The notes: generated from the letters alone by a model not told the origin. A stretch of DNA of 64,000 bases from Lysobacteraceae bacterium (GCA_004143945.1 SEHB01000002.1:186001-250000); one strand, 5' to 3'; shown: positions 35,130-43,455, counted from the stretch's first letter. Numbers and translations are program-made.

Positions 35130-36116
35130 ATGCAGCACGCGCAGGTCGTCGTCGTCGGTTCGTACATCCAGGACCATGCCTGGCTGACCGACCGCTTCCC
35201 GCAGGTCGGCGAGACGCGCCTCGCGCTCGGGTTCAACACGGGTCCCGGCGGCAAGGGCTTCAACCAAGCGGTCGCGTGCGCGCGCCAGGGCGTCGGATGC
35301 ACGTTCATCGGCGCGATCGGCGACGACCACCTCGGCGCGATCGCTCAGCGCTTCGCCGCCGACGAAGGACTGCCCTGTCGCTGGCAGGTGCGCGGCGACG
35401 TGCCGACCGCGGCCTCGAGCATCGTCGTCGACGCGAACGGATCGAACCTCATCGTCGCGAACCTCGCCGCCAACGAACACCTCGATCCGGCCTTCATCGA
35501 AGCGCAATCGGACGCGTTCGAGCACGCACGCGTGTTGCTGCTGCAGCTGGAGAACAACCAGGACGCTGTGGGGACCGCGCTCGCGCTGGCCGCCCGCCAC
35601 CACCTGCTGCGCGTGCTGAATCCGGCGCCGGTGGCGCCCGCGTTCGACGTCGCGCTGCTTGCGCAATGCGACCTCGTCACGCCGAACGAAACCGAGTTCG
35701 CGCTGCTGCTCGAGCGCATGCACGGCACGCCGGTCGATGCGGCGTCGCTCGCGGCGCGGGAGGACGCGGACCTGCATGCGCTGTCGCGCAAGCTCGGCGT
35801 CGCGAGCGTCGTGATCACGCTGGGATCGCAGGGCTGCTTCGTCTCGCATGCCGATGGCACGCGCCGCGGCGATGCAGCGCCGTACTACCGCCTCGCGCCC
35901 GCGCGCGTCGCCGCGGTCGATTCCACCGGCGCGGGCGATGCGTTTTCCGGATCGCTGGTCGCCGCGATGCTGCGCTTCGAGGGCCGCCCGTTCCGCGTCG
36001 CGGTCGAACACGCCAACCGCAGCGCCGCGATGTCGACCGAGATCGTCGGCACCGCGCCCGCGATGCCGCGCTTCGATGCGGTCGTCGCGCGCTTCGGCGT
36101 CGCTCGGGAAGCTTGA
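35130..36116 (+). CDS. PfkB-family (ribokinase-like) sugar kinase
   Basis: 328 residues from ATG 35130 (GGAG seven bases upstream). VVVVGSYIQDHAW is the N-terminal strand, GFNTGPGGKGFNQAVACARQG is PfkB signature 1 (ligand-binding G-G-K-G-x-N), and AVDSTGAGDAFSGSLVAAM is signature 2 with the catalytic Asp and anion hole. VTPNETEFALLLERM and VVITLGSQGCFV are the standard ADP-site neighbours. Ribokinase or a related nucleoside/sugar kinase is most likely. No pathway partner lies next to it. Confidence 0.85.
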   Translation: MQHAQVVVVGSYIQDHAWLTDRFPQVGETRLALGFNTGPGGKGFNQAVACARQGVGCTFIGAIGDDHLGAIAQRFAADEGLPCRWQVRGDVPTAASSIVVDANGSNLIVANLAANEHLDPAFIEAQSDAFEHARVLLLQLENNQDAVGTALALAARHHLLRVLNPAPVAPAFDVALLAQCDLVTPNETEFALLLERMHGTPVDAASLAAREDADLHALSRKLGVASVVITLGSQGCFVSHADGTRRGDAAPYYRLAPARVAAVDSTGAGDAFSGSLVAAMLRFEGRPFRVAVEHANRSAAMSTEIVGTAPAMPRFDAVVARFGVAREA

Positions 36117-36298
36117 AACACCGGGCCCAGGGAGCTCGCCGGGTCGCGCTCCGGCGGGAACTCGAAGCATGCCGAGCGCAACGCAGAAGCCGCGAAATGG
36201 ATGGGCCGGCGCATCCCCGGCGCGCTCGTGTGCTCCGTGTTCCAGCCGCCTGATCCGTCTGCTCGTCCTTCGCGGTGCAGTCCGACGACGTCAGCGGC

Positions 36299-36958
36299 TC
36301 AGCCGCACGAGCGGCGGCTCGCGCGGCGGGCGCGGTGCAGGCGCAAGCGCTCGTGGCGAGTGCGTCCGCGTCGCCAGAAGAACCAGGCGACGAGCGCGAT
36401 GAGCACCGCCGCTGCGACGAGGATCGCGCCCTGCCCGCGGTGCACCCATTCGAGCAGCCACTCGCGGTTCTCCGCGCCGACGTAGCCGAGCCAGACCCAG
36501 ATCGGCACCGAGATCGCGGCGGCGAGGCCGTCGAGCGCGATGAAACGCAGGAACGACACGCGGTGCGTCATGCCCGCGGTCAGGAACACCGCGGAGCGCA
36601 GCCCTGGCAGGAAACGCGCGACGAACATCAGGCGGTTGCCGTAGCGGTCGAACTTCGCCTGCACCAGTGCGTAGCGTCGCGGCGTCAGCAGGTGCGCGAT
36701 CCAGCGCACGCGCATCGCGCGCACGCCGAAGTGATGGCCGATCAGGAACATCGTCGAATCGCCGACCAGGACGCCCGCGAGCCCGACCAGCATCATCATG
36801 CGCACGTCGGCGAAGCCGAGTCCCGCGATGATGCCGCCGGCGACCAGCGAGATGTCCTCGGGGATCGGCACGCCGAAGCCGCTGACGAGCAGCACGAGGA
36901 ACACCGCGAGATAGCCATTCTCGGCGAACAGGCGGATCAGTTGGTCGAGGAATTCCAT
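36299..36958 (-). CDS. DedA family membrane protein
   Basis: 219 residues. The DedA/VTT fold is evident: FLVLLVSGFGVPIPEDISLVAGG (conserved F/Y-G-x-P-x-P-E), FLIGHHFGVRAMR, FDRYGNRLMFVARFLPGLRSAVFLTAGM (the family's F-x-R-F-x-P-G-x-R core) and AAISVPIWVWLGYVG. DedA proteins are lipid scramblases or flippases needed for undecaprenyl phosphate recycling, cell division and cationic-peptide tolerance. The C-terminus has an arginine-rich tail. It is convergent with the PfkB gene across 182 bp containing a GTGCTCCGTG element. Confidence 0.88.
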   Translation of the reverse strand: MEFLDQLIRLFAENGYLAVFLVLLVSGFGVPIPEDISLVAGGIIAGLGFADVRMMMLVGLAGVLVGDSTMFLIGHHFGVRAMRVRWIAHLLTPRRYALVQAKFDRYGNRLMFVARFLPGLRSAVFLTAGMTHRVSFLRFIALDGLAAAISVPIWVWLGYVGAENREWLLEWVHRGQGAILVAAAVLIALVAWFFWRRGRTRHERLRLHRARRASRRSCG

Positions 36959-37072
36959 GCGACGTGGTGCGGCCGATCGACAACGCTCGTGCGGGACGGG
37001 GAAGTCTAACCGCGCGCGCGGGGCGGTAGCTGATTCCCCGCTGTCGCAGGGTCGCGGGCTGCGATCGCAGCG

Positions 37073-37939
37073 TCAGGCCGCGTAGACCTGCAGCGCGCTG
37101 CGCACGGTCGCCTCGTTGACGCGCGCCACGTCCAGCGCGGACTGGTAGCCACCGGCCACCACGAACACGATCGGGATGCCGAGGCGACGTGCCATGCCGA
37201 AAACGGCGAGGTCGCGCTCGACGAGCGCCTCGTCGCTGAATCCCGACAGGCCCTTCGGGTCGCGTTCGTGGCTGTCCGCGCCGGCCTGGTAGACGATCAG
37301 GTCGGGCGCGTGTTCGACCACCAGCGCCTCGATCCGCGCGAGCGCGCGAAGATGCGCATCCGCGCCGTCGCGCGCGAGGCGCACTTCGAACGGCCATGAT
37401 CGCGCGTGGCCGATGCAGCCGAAGCGGGTGCCGAACATCGAGGCGTTGAACAGGTTGGGCAGGCGCGCCGCGTACTCTTCGGTGCCGTTGCCGCCGTGCT
37501 CGTCGCAATCGATCACGAATACGCGAAGGTGCGGCCACGCGTGCGCGAGCAACGCGAGGCCGTTGAGCGCGCAGAAGCCCGAACCGCGCTCGAACACCGC
37601 ATGGTGGAAGCCGCGCGCGAGGTTCATCGCGATGCCGTGCGCCTGCGCATGGCGCGCCGCCGCGAGCTGGCCCGAGAGCATCGCGTAGGCGGCGTCGCGC
37701 ACGACAGGGCTCCACGCGATGCCCTGGCTCGAGGCAAGCGGCTCGACACCCTGGTGGAAGGCCTCGAGGTAGTCGTCGGCGTGCAGTCCGCGCAGCACGC
37801 CCCGGTCGAGCGGCGCCGGCGGGTGCGTTTCGACGAGGCCGGCAGCGTCCAGCGCACGCGCCGCGACCGCGAGCCGGGCGAACAGCGCTACCCCACCGGC
37901 CGCGTAAGCCGGTTCATAGGACATGTGCAGGCGCATCAT
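37073..37939 (-). CDS. histone-deacetylase superfamily protein
   Basis: 288 residues from ATG 37939, which overlaps the upstream stop (ATGA). Active-site elements of the arginase/deacetylase fold are present: His112-His113 in ARGFHHAVFERGSGFCALN, the zinc ligands Asp146 and His148 in VIDCDEHGGNGTEEY, Asp222 in QAGADSH, and a C-terminal glycine-rich loop with Tyr (VVAGGYQS). Bacterial relatives deacetylate acetoin regulators, polyamines or lysines. The substrate here is unknown, but coupling to a GTPase-roadblock cluster suggests a role in the same pathway. The start MMRLHMSYEP is slightly longer than in eukaryotic relatives. Confidence 0.85.
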   Translation of the reverse strand: MMRLHMSYEPAYAAGGVALFARLAVAARALDAAGLVETHPPAPLDRGVLRGLHADDYLEAFHQGVEPLASSQGIAWSPVVRDAAYAMLSGQLAAARHAQAHGIAMNLARGFHHAVFERGSGFCALNGLALLAHAWPHLRVFVIDCDEHGGNGTEEYAARLPNLFNASMFGTRFGCIGHARSWPFEVRLARDGADAHLRALARIEALVVEHAPDLIVYQAGADSHERDPKGLSGFSDEALVERDLAVFGMARRLGIPIVFVVAGGYQSALDVARVNEATVRSALQVYAA

Positions 37940-38868
37940 GCGGGCGCTCCTGCTTCGCGCGCGGCAAACGCGCGCAGCTCCGCGAGCATCGTGGTAGCCG
38001 GTGACAGCATGCCTCCGCGAAGCTCGGACTCGAGCTGCGCGGAAAATGCGCGCGCGCGATCGCGCGGCTCCACCGCGAGCGTGGTCAGGCGCAGGAACCT
38101 CGCCTGTGAGATCGCATCGATCGGGAGGCGTCGTCCATGCGCGATGGTGCATCCGGGCGCGTCGTCGACATGCGCCAACGCACAGAGCGAACCCGGTGGA
38201 ATCTCGACGCCGTTGAGGCGGACAGTCTCGAGCACAATGGCGGAATGCGATTCGCCGAGGTTCATCTTCTCGACCAGCAGCGGTCGCTCCTGCTCGTCCA
38301 CGAACACGTTGACCGAGCCGCCGCGGCGCACGCGACCGTGCGCGAGTTCGAGGAAGAACTCCTCGGCCTGCGAGCAGCTGCCGATCTGCGGCTTCTCCGG
38401 CATCGGCGGCAGCGCGCAACCGCGCGCGCCGTCACGCATCAATACATGTTCGATCATGCGCACGAGCAGGCGGCTTTCCGGCAGCGCGAGCGCGCGCAGC
38501 GCGTCGTGGATTCGCCGGCGCAGGCCGGCGAGCCGTTCGACGAGCTCGGCGTACTGCGCGGCCACCGCGACGCGCCCGTCGCCGATCTGTTCCGCGCGGC
38601 GCCAGCCATGTGGCCAGCCTGCCGCGATCAGTGCGGCCGTCGCGAAACCCGTGTCGCGAGTCGGCCAGTCCTCGAAAAGGTCGAGGTCAGCGACCTCCTC
38701 GGGCGGCCCCGGGGCATTGATGAAGCCGGACAGGAAGCGCGTCGCCTGCGTGTAGCCGCAACCGCGTCGCTCGGTGCGGTGGGACGGATGCTCGTCGAGC
38801 ATGTCCTCGAGCGTTCGACGCAGTCGCAGTCCATGCGCACGGAACTGCTCGACGATTTCGTGGGCCAT
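37936..38868 (-). CDS. conserved unknown protein of the GTPase cluster
   Basis: 310 residues; no family recognised. It has an N-terminal helical region (MAHEIVEQFRAHGLRLRR), a cysteine-containing patch (ERRGCGYTQATRFLSGF), an ordered helical middle (AAQYAELVERLAGLRRRIHD) and a C-terminal half rich in beta strands (RRGGSVNVFVDEQERPLLVE, IVLETVRLNGVEIPPGSL). There is no signal peptide or membrane segment, so it should be cytosolic. It starts seven bases after the GTPase stop and overlaps the deacetylase start by four bases, so its product is likely made in step with both. Function unknown. Confidence 0.7.
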   Translation of the reverse strand: MAHEIVEQFRAHGLRLRRTLEDMLDEHPSHRTERRGCGYTQATRFLSGFINAPGPPEEVADLDLFEDWPTRDTGFATAALIAAGWPHGWRRAEQIGDGRVAVAAQYAELVERLAGLRRRIHDALRALALPESRLLVRMIEHVLMRDGARGCALPPMPEKPQIGSCSQAEEFFLELAHGRVRRGGSVNVFVDEQERPLLVEKMNLGESHSAIVLETVRLNGVEIPPGSLCALAHVDDAPGCTIAHGRRLPIDAISQARFLRLTTLAVEPRDRARAFSAQLESELRGGMLSPATTMLAELRAFAAREAGAPA

Positions 38869-38875
38869 CGCCCGG

Positions 38876-39439
38876 CTACTGCATCGTCGTCAGCAACGCG
38901 CGCACCAGGTGGTGCGTCTGGGCGCGATCTCGCGCGTCGAACGTGAAGATCGGTACCGGCGGCCCGATCCGCCGGATCGCCTCGCGCACGGGACCGAGGG
39001 TGAACGCCGGGGCCTGGTCGGTGTGCGTGATGCCGACGACGATCGCAAGCTCCGGATGGGTCGCGCGGATCTCGCGCAGCCAGTGCTCGCATTCGTGCGC
39101 GACGTCGCGCGCGCTCCCGTCGAGCACGACGACGACGCCGAAAGCGCCTTCGAATACGATCGAGCGCATGAAGGCGAAGCGCTCCTGGCCGGGGAGGCCG
39201 TACACGAGCAATGGCGTACCGTCGTCGAGCGTCGCAGTCGAGAAATCGAGCGCGACCGTCGTCGTGGTCTTGTCCCCGATCGCGCCGTCGCTGAGCGGCA
39301 TGTCGGTTGAGATCGGTTCGTGATCGGTGACCGCGCGGATCGCGGTGGTCTTGCCCGCCCCGATCGGACCGGCGAACACGAGTTTCGCGACGCCCGGGGC
39401 CGCGGAGCCGCTGGTGGTGGACATCGTGTCGGTGCTCAT
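38876..39439 (-). CDS. small GTPase of the CvnD/MglA-like family
   Basis: 187 residues from ATG 39439 (overlapping the upstream stop; ATG 39424 is also possible). KLVFAGPIGAGKTTAIRAV is the P-loop (G24 to T31). DKTTTTVALDFS is the switch I region, VYGLPGQERFAFM the switch II region, with the usual Asp of DxxG replaced by Gly, as is also common in CvnD-type proteins. VVVLDGSARD and VVGITHTDQ follow; the last is a variant of NKxD (THTD). In actinobacterial conservons such GTPases act with a roadblock protein and a sensor kinase. Here two roadblock genes are upstream. Confidence 0.85.
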   Translation of the reverse strand: MSTDTMSTTSGSAAPGVAKLVFAGPIGAGKTTAIRAVTDHEPISTDMPLSDGAIGDKTTTTVALDFSTATLDDGTPLLVYGLPGQERFAFMRSIVFEGAFGVVVVLDGSARDVAHECEHWLREIRATHPELAIVVGITHTDQAPAFTLGPVREAIRRIGPPVPIFTFDARDRAQTHHLVRALLTTMQ

Positions 39440-40350
39440 GGGCGGCGCAACCCGAAATGCGCGGCAAGCCGCGAGAACAATCCGCTCGAGGGAGAGGACA
39501 CAGCGGGCACCGCGGCGGGACGCCCGTCATGCAGCAATCCCGAGGCAGCGAATGCCCACAGGCAGGCACCCACATCACTGTCGGCGACGCCGGTACGACG
39601 CGCAAGTTCGGCCGGCGTCGACGCGCCGCGCTGCAGTGCACGCACCACGGCGAGCGGCTCGAGCAGCGTGGCCGCGGCACCGAGGTCGGGCCAGTCGCGC
39701 AGCATGACCGCCGTGGCGGGAAACGCAGGCAGCTGCGCGCGCACTTGCCAGGCCGCATGCAGCAGGAACGCATCGAGGCTCGTCGAGATTTCCCCCGGTG
39801 GCGCCCGGCGTGGGGGGTCCTCGAGCGCGCCGAAGGTCCAGTCGCCGTCGCTGCCGAGTCGCTCGCGCGCACGCAACTGGTCGCTGACCGTCGCGCTGAG
39901 CACGCGACCGGTCGTCGGCAACAACCAGACCGTGACGTTGCGCCATCGCGCTTCGATGTTCTTGCCCGCCAGCCCGCCGGTGTTCACGAGTTTCACGATG
40001 CCGCATGCGGAAGAGCGCGACGCGGCGGCGTGTTGCGGCGTCGCCTGAGGTTCGTTCGGGCCGCACAGCAGCTCGAACAACGCGCGCGTCAGGCGCGCGA
40101 CGGACGACCCCGGTTCCGCCGTTCCGACTGCCGCACCGATCTCGAGTGCGGGCGTACCGCGCCGGCGCGCGATCTCGAGCACGCGGCGGCCGTATTCATC
40201 GTCCGGATCGGCGGCCACGACGTCGCATCGCGTGCCGTCCCACTCGGTCGCGCGCGCCTGCACGCGGTGCGCGGCGAGTGCATTGGCGGCGAGGCGAAAA
40301 CGCTGCGCCGTCGCGGGGTCGAGACCCGCATAACGCAGATCGAAGGGCAT
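39436..40350 (-). CDS. unknown protein, possibly DUF4388/PATAN-like with C-terminal winged helix
   Basis: 304 residues with no confident family match. The first 110 residues are a mixed alpha/beta domain. Residues near GIVKLVNTGGLAGKN and VTVWLLPTTGRVLSATVSDQ show a short beta-rich pattern followed by a phrase resembling the fold of PATAN/DUF4388 domains, which elsewhere travel with roadblock and GTPase genes; this is a weak inference. The C-terminus (ASTPAELARRTGVADSDVG) reads like a winged helix. There is no signal peptide. It overlaps the GTPase start by four bases, so the two are translationally coupled. Confidence 0.6.
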   Translation of the reverse strand: MPFDLRYAGLDPATAQRFRLAANALAAHRVQARATEWDGTRCDVVAADPDDEYGRRVLEIARRRGTPALEIGAAVGTAEPGSSVARLTRALFELLCGPNEPQATPQHAAASRSSACGIVKLVNTGGLAGKNIEARWRNVTVWLLPTTGRVLSATVSDQLRARERLGSDGDWTFGALEDPPRRAPPGEISTSLDAFLLHAAWQVRAQLPAFPATAVMLRDWPDLGAAATLLEPLAVVRALQRGASTPAELARRTGVADSDVGACLWAFAASGLLHDGRPAAVPAVSSPSSGLFSRLAAHFGLRRP

Positions 40351-40421
40351 GGCGGTGGGTTCCTTGCGGATCAGGCATCGCGCGCGTCATGCGACGCGCG
40401 CGAAGACAGGCCGGTTCCGGC

Positions 40422-40778
40422 TCAGGAGAAGTCGAGCGACTTCTCGAACGTGCGCAACTCGTGGCGCGCCATCGCGAGGTTCGACTTGGCGCGGTCCAGC
40501 ACGACATAGAGGAACAGCTTCTGGTTCGACTCGAGCGGACGCAGCACGTGGTACTGCTTGGTCAGGCTGATGAGGATGTCCTCGATCGTGTCGTTGAGCT
40601 TGAGCGCATTGGCGACCTTGCGCTTCGCCTTCACGACTTCGGTATTTCCGGCGGCCGCGAGTTCGAGGTTCACTGCGGTACCGTCGCCGGCGAGGAGCAT
40701 GCCGCTGTCGGCATCCACGAGTGCGGAGGCGACGTAGCCGTCGAGGCTGCGCAGCGGTTCGAGACTGATCTTTGCCAT
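40422..40778 (-). CDS. roadblock/LC7-type protein (118 aa)
   Basis: 118 residues from ATG 40778. The alternating helix-strand pattern (LRSLDGYVASALVDADSGMLLA then VVKAKRKVANAL, EDILISLTKQYHVLRPL, LFLYVVLDRAKSNLAMARHEL) matches the roadblock/LC7 fold, which forms homodimers that bind and regulate small GTPases such as MglA and CvnD. There is no signal peptide. It lies between a second roadblock gene and the unknown 304-residue protein on the same strand, gaps of 80 and 71 bp. It is likely a GTPase-activating or scaffold partner for the gene at 38876. Confidence 0.78.
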   Translation of the reverse strand: MAKISLEPLRSLDGYVASALVDADSGMLLAGDGTAVNLELAAAGNTEVVKAKRKVANALKLNDTIEDILISLTKQYHVLRPLESNQKLFLYVVLDRAKSNLAMARHELRTFEKSLDFS

Positions 40779-40858
40779 GGTGCTTCACCCTGTTTGAAGT
40801 ATCCGAGCGGGAACCGCGCTCGACGGGGCTGGACCACCAGCCGTGTGAGATGGGGCCT

Positions 40859-41269
40859 TCAGCCGGCGCGCCGCGCGAGGATCGCCGCGATGCGCGCGGA
40901 GGTATCGAGGGCGGCGCGCAGCGTCGATGCCAGCACCTCCGTACCGTCCGAGCCGATCGACAGCATGTAGCCGGTGCCGTGGTGAGGCAGGCGCACGATC
41001 ACGATCGCGCCCGCCGAAGTGGAAATGACCGCATAGTCGCAACGGCCGCCGAGCGCATCGCGCGCGAACGACTCGCCGAGCGCGAGCATCGAACTCGTCA
41101 TCGCGGCGAGGCGGTCTCCGCTGCCGGCGCCGACGCTCGCGAGCAGGCGCCCGTCAGCGCTGCCGACGCAGGCGAACTTCAACGCGGGCGCGCGTCGCAG
41201 CAACGACTCGAGGTCGGCGTGCACATCGCCGCGCATGGATCCGGTCAAGGCGCCGGATCGGCTTTCCAT
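40859..41269 (-). CDS. roadblock/LC7-type protein (136 aa), first gene of the cluster
   Basis: 136 residues from ATG 41269; ATG 41236 (125 residues) is an alternative and neither has a strong ribosome site. LESLLRRAPALKFACVGSADGRLLASVGAG is a typical roadblock N-terminal half, followed by LAAMTSSMLALGESFARDAL and a strand pair GRCDYAVISTSAGAIVIVRLP, ending GTEVLASTLRAALDTSARIA. It differs clearly from the neighbouring 118-residue roadblock protein, so the two may form a heterodimer or serve different GTPase states. It is the most upstream gene of the minus-strand cluster. Confidence 0.75.
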   Translation of the reverse strand: MESRSGALTGSMRGDVHADLESLLRRAPALKFACVGSADGRLLASVGAGSGDRLAAMTSSMLALGESFARDALGGRCDYAVISTSAGAIVIVRLPHHGTGYMLSIGSDGTEVLASTLRAALDTSARIAAILARRAG

Positions 41270-41578
41270 GGTGTGTGCTGTGCCTGTCACGACGTGCTGC
41301 CTGCGCTGGACCCGACCCGGTACGTGTCTTGCATGCTGCTTCCACGCGTCATTCCGGTCCGGCGAACTTAGCAAGGCTGCGTCGATGCAATGAGTTAGTC
41401 TGCATTCTTAGATCGACTGAACGGCGTCGCCATCGGGGATTCACCGAGACCAGACTCACACGCTGACTGAAGATCCTGTACCAGGATGTGCGCAATGCAT
41501 TGAAGGACAAGGCTTTTGTTGGGGTTCGCCACGGTACGGACAGCGTGACGGAATTCACATTTCTTGACGAGGCGGAGA
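41270..41578. other. AT-richer intergenic region between the roadblock cluster and a LuxR-type regulator
   Basis: 309 bp without a supported gene, visibly less GC-rich than its surroundings around 41365-41530. It contains two small dyads: ATCCTG-TAC-CAGGAT at 41473-41487 and CAATGCATTG at 41493-41502. It should hold divergent promoters for the GTPase cluster and the regulator, but no confident -35/-10 pair was recognised. Confidence 0.5.
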
Positions 41579-42268
41579 GTGGCTCGCTTGGCTACGACGA
41601 CGCACACGATGACGTTGGCCGCCGGTTCCCTGCACCCGGTCTGGCTGCGTGGCTTCCTCTCCCTGCTCCAGTCGGTCGACGGCATCGACGTCGTCGGCCA
41701 CGCGAGCGACGCACCGGGTCTGCTTGACCTACTCGCGCGACAGCGCCCGGACATGCTCGTCATCGATTCGACGATGCTGCAGCCGGTCCAGTCGCTCGCG
41801 GGGCCGGGGGACCCGCTGCCGCGCGTGCTCGTCGTGGGCCGTGCGACGCACGCGGGCACGCGACCGCTGTTCGGGCCTGACGGCTGCTGCGGCTACGTCA
41901 GCGAGCGCGAGTCGGAATCGACGATTGCGGAATTGATTGGCCAAGTCGGTCGCTGCACGCTGGCGCGTCCGGCCCCGGGCGGCTGCGCCGATTGCCCGGT
42001 TCCGAGGTCGTTCCGGCCGCCCTCGCTGCCATTCAGCGAACGCGAGCGCGAGGTGTTCGAGCGCATCGGCTGGGGCCTTGGCCCCAGCGAGATCGCGGCC
42101 CAGCTCGGGGTGCACGTGAAGACCGTCGAGACGCACCGCGAAGCGATCAAGCGCAAACTCGGGCTCTCCTCGTCCACGCAGTTGCTCGATGCCGCGTTCA
42201 AATGGCGAGACGGGGAGCCTCTGGCCAGCGCGTCGTCGAGTGCGCCGCCGGAACGTGGGGCCGCCTGA
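41579..42268 (+). CDS. LuxR/NarL-type regulator with degenerate receiver domain
   Basis: 229 residues from GTG 41579, chosen for GAGG six bases upstream; TTG 41564 and ATG 41609 are alternatives. The N-terminal half aligns with NarL receivers (HPVWLRGFLSLLQSVDGIDVVG, PDMLVIDSTM), but the acidic pair that normally follows strand 1 is replaced by LAAGS, although the putative phosphoacceptor Asp in VIDST remains. The C-terminus is a clear LuxR helix-turn-helix (FSEREREVFERIGWGLGPSE, AAQLGVHVKTVETHREAIK). It may be phosphorylation-independent. It diverges from the GTPase cluster, making it a candidate regulator of it. Confidence 0.8.
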   Translation: MARLATTTHTMTLAAGSLHPVWLRGFLSLLQSVDGIDVVGHASDAPGLLDLLARQRPDMLVIDSTMLQPVQSLAGPGDPLPRVLVVGRATHAGTRPLFGPDGCCGYVSERESESTIAELIGQVGRCTLARPAPGGCADCPVPRSFRPPSLPFSEREREVFERIGWGLGPSEIAAQLGVHVKTVETHREAIKRKLGLSSSTQLLDAAFKWRDGEPLASASSSAPPERGAA

Positions 42269-42344
42269 TGCCGCCGCAGGCCGCGATGCGTCCTGCGCGA
42301 TGGCAGAAGCGTTAAACGCGTCGATGGCGTTGCCCGGCGCGCAC

Positions 42345-42357
42345 TACAATGTACCGA
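42345..42357 (+). promoter_or_regulatory. candidate -10 box for a leaderless dusB transcript
   Basis: TACAAT at 42345-42350 lies six bases before the dusB ATG, so transcription could begin at the start codon itself. No convincing -35 was seen at 17 bp and no ribosome site precedes the ATG, so this is tentative. Confidence 0.3.
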
Positions 42358-43355
42358 TGCGCATCGGCCCCCACCTGATCGACCCGCCCGTCGTGCTCGC
42401 GCCGATGGCCGGCGTCACCGACAAGCCGTTCCGCCAGTTGTGCAAGCGGCTCGGCGCAGGCCTCGCCGTGTCCGAGATGACGACCGCCGATCCGCGCCTG
42501 TGGACCACGCGCAAGTCGCAGCGGCGCATGGACCACGTCGGCGAACCCGACCCGGTCAGCGTGCAGATCGCGGGCTACGACCCGGCGATGATGGCCGAGG
42601 CCGCGCGCTACAACGTCGCGCACGGCGCGCAGCTCGTCGACATCAACATGGGCTGTCCCGCGAAGAAGGTCTGCAACGTCTGGTCCGGCAGTGCACTGCT
42701 GCAGGACGAACCGCTCGTCGCACGCATCCTCGCGGCCGTGGTCGGCGCGGTCGAGGTACCGGTCACGCTGAAGATCCGCACCGGCTGGGACCCGGCGCAC
42801 CGCAACGGCGTCGCGATCGCGCGCATCGCCGAGGACGCCGGCATCGCGGCGCTCGCGGTCCATGGCCGCACGCGCGCGGAGCATTACCAGGGCGAGGCCG
42901 AGTACGAGACGATCGCGGCGATCAAGGCCAGCGTTCGCATCCCGGTGCTCGCCAACGGCGACATCGATTCGCCCGCGAAGGCGCGCGAGGTGCTCGCGCG
43001 CACGGGTGCCGATGCGGTGATGATCGGGCGCGCCGCGCAGGGACGGCCGTGGATCTTGCGCGAGATCGCGCACCACCTCGCGACCGGCGGGACGCTCGCG
43101 TCGCCATCGCCGCGCGAGGTCGGGGCGATCCTGCTCGGCCATCTCGACGATCTCTACGCGTTCCACGGCGAGCTGCAGGGCGTGCGCATCGCGCGCAAGC
43201 ATCTCGGCTGGTACGCGAAGGACAGACCCGAGAATGCCGCGTTCCGCGCGGTCGCCAATCGTGCCGAAGACGCGCTTTCGCAGCAGCGTCTCGTGCGCGA
43301 ATACTTCGACGCGCTCGAGGCCGGGCTCGCCTGCGAGTTCGCGGCCGCTGCCTGA
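42357..43355 (+). CDS. dusB: tRNA-dihydrouridine synthase B
   Basis: 332 residues, FMN-dependent reduction of uridine to dihydrouridine in tRNA. VVLAPMAGVTDKPFRQLCKRLGAG is the N-terminal Dus signature, VQIAGYDPAMMAEAARY and LVDINMGCPAKKVCN hold the FMN/active-site region with the catalytic Cys (M-G-C-P-A-K-K), and VHGRTRAEHYQGEA and IPVLANGDIDSPAKA are FMN phosphate-binding strands, followed by ADAVMIGRAAQGRPW. All are diagnostic for DusB. The frame is open upstream of 42357, but the family begins here. No fis gene follows, unlike the enterobacterial dusB-fis operon. Confidence 0.93.
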   Translation: MRIGPHLIDPPVVLAPMAGVTDKPFRQLCKRLGAGLAVSEMTTADPRLWTTRKSQRRMDHVGEPDPVSVQIAGYDPAMMAEAARYNVAHGAQLVDINMGCPAKKVCNVWSGSALLQDEPLVARILAAVVGAVEVPVTLKIRTGWDPAHRNGVAIARIAEDAGIAALAVHGRTRAEHYQGEAEYETIAAIKASVRIPVLANGDIDSPAKAREVLARTGADAVMIGRAAQGRPWILREIAHHLATGGTLASPSPREVGAILLGHLDDLYAFHGELQGVRIARKHLGWYAKDRPENAAFRAVANRAEDALSQQRLVREYFDALEAGLACEFAAAA

Positions 43356-43455
43356 ACGAAAGCGCGCCTCGCAGCGCGCGGCATGCGACCTGGTCAGGTT
43401 CGCGTCACCGGCCCGCAGCAACGATGGCGGCTCCACGTATGGCTGGAGGTCCGTG

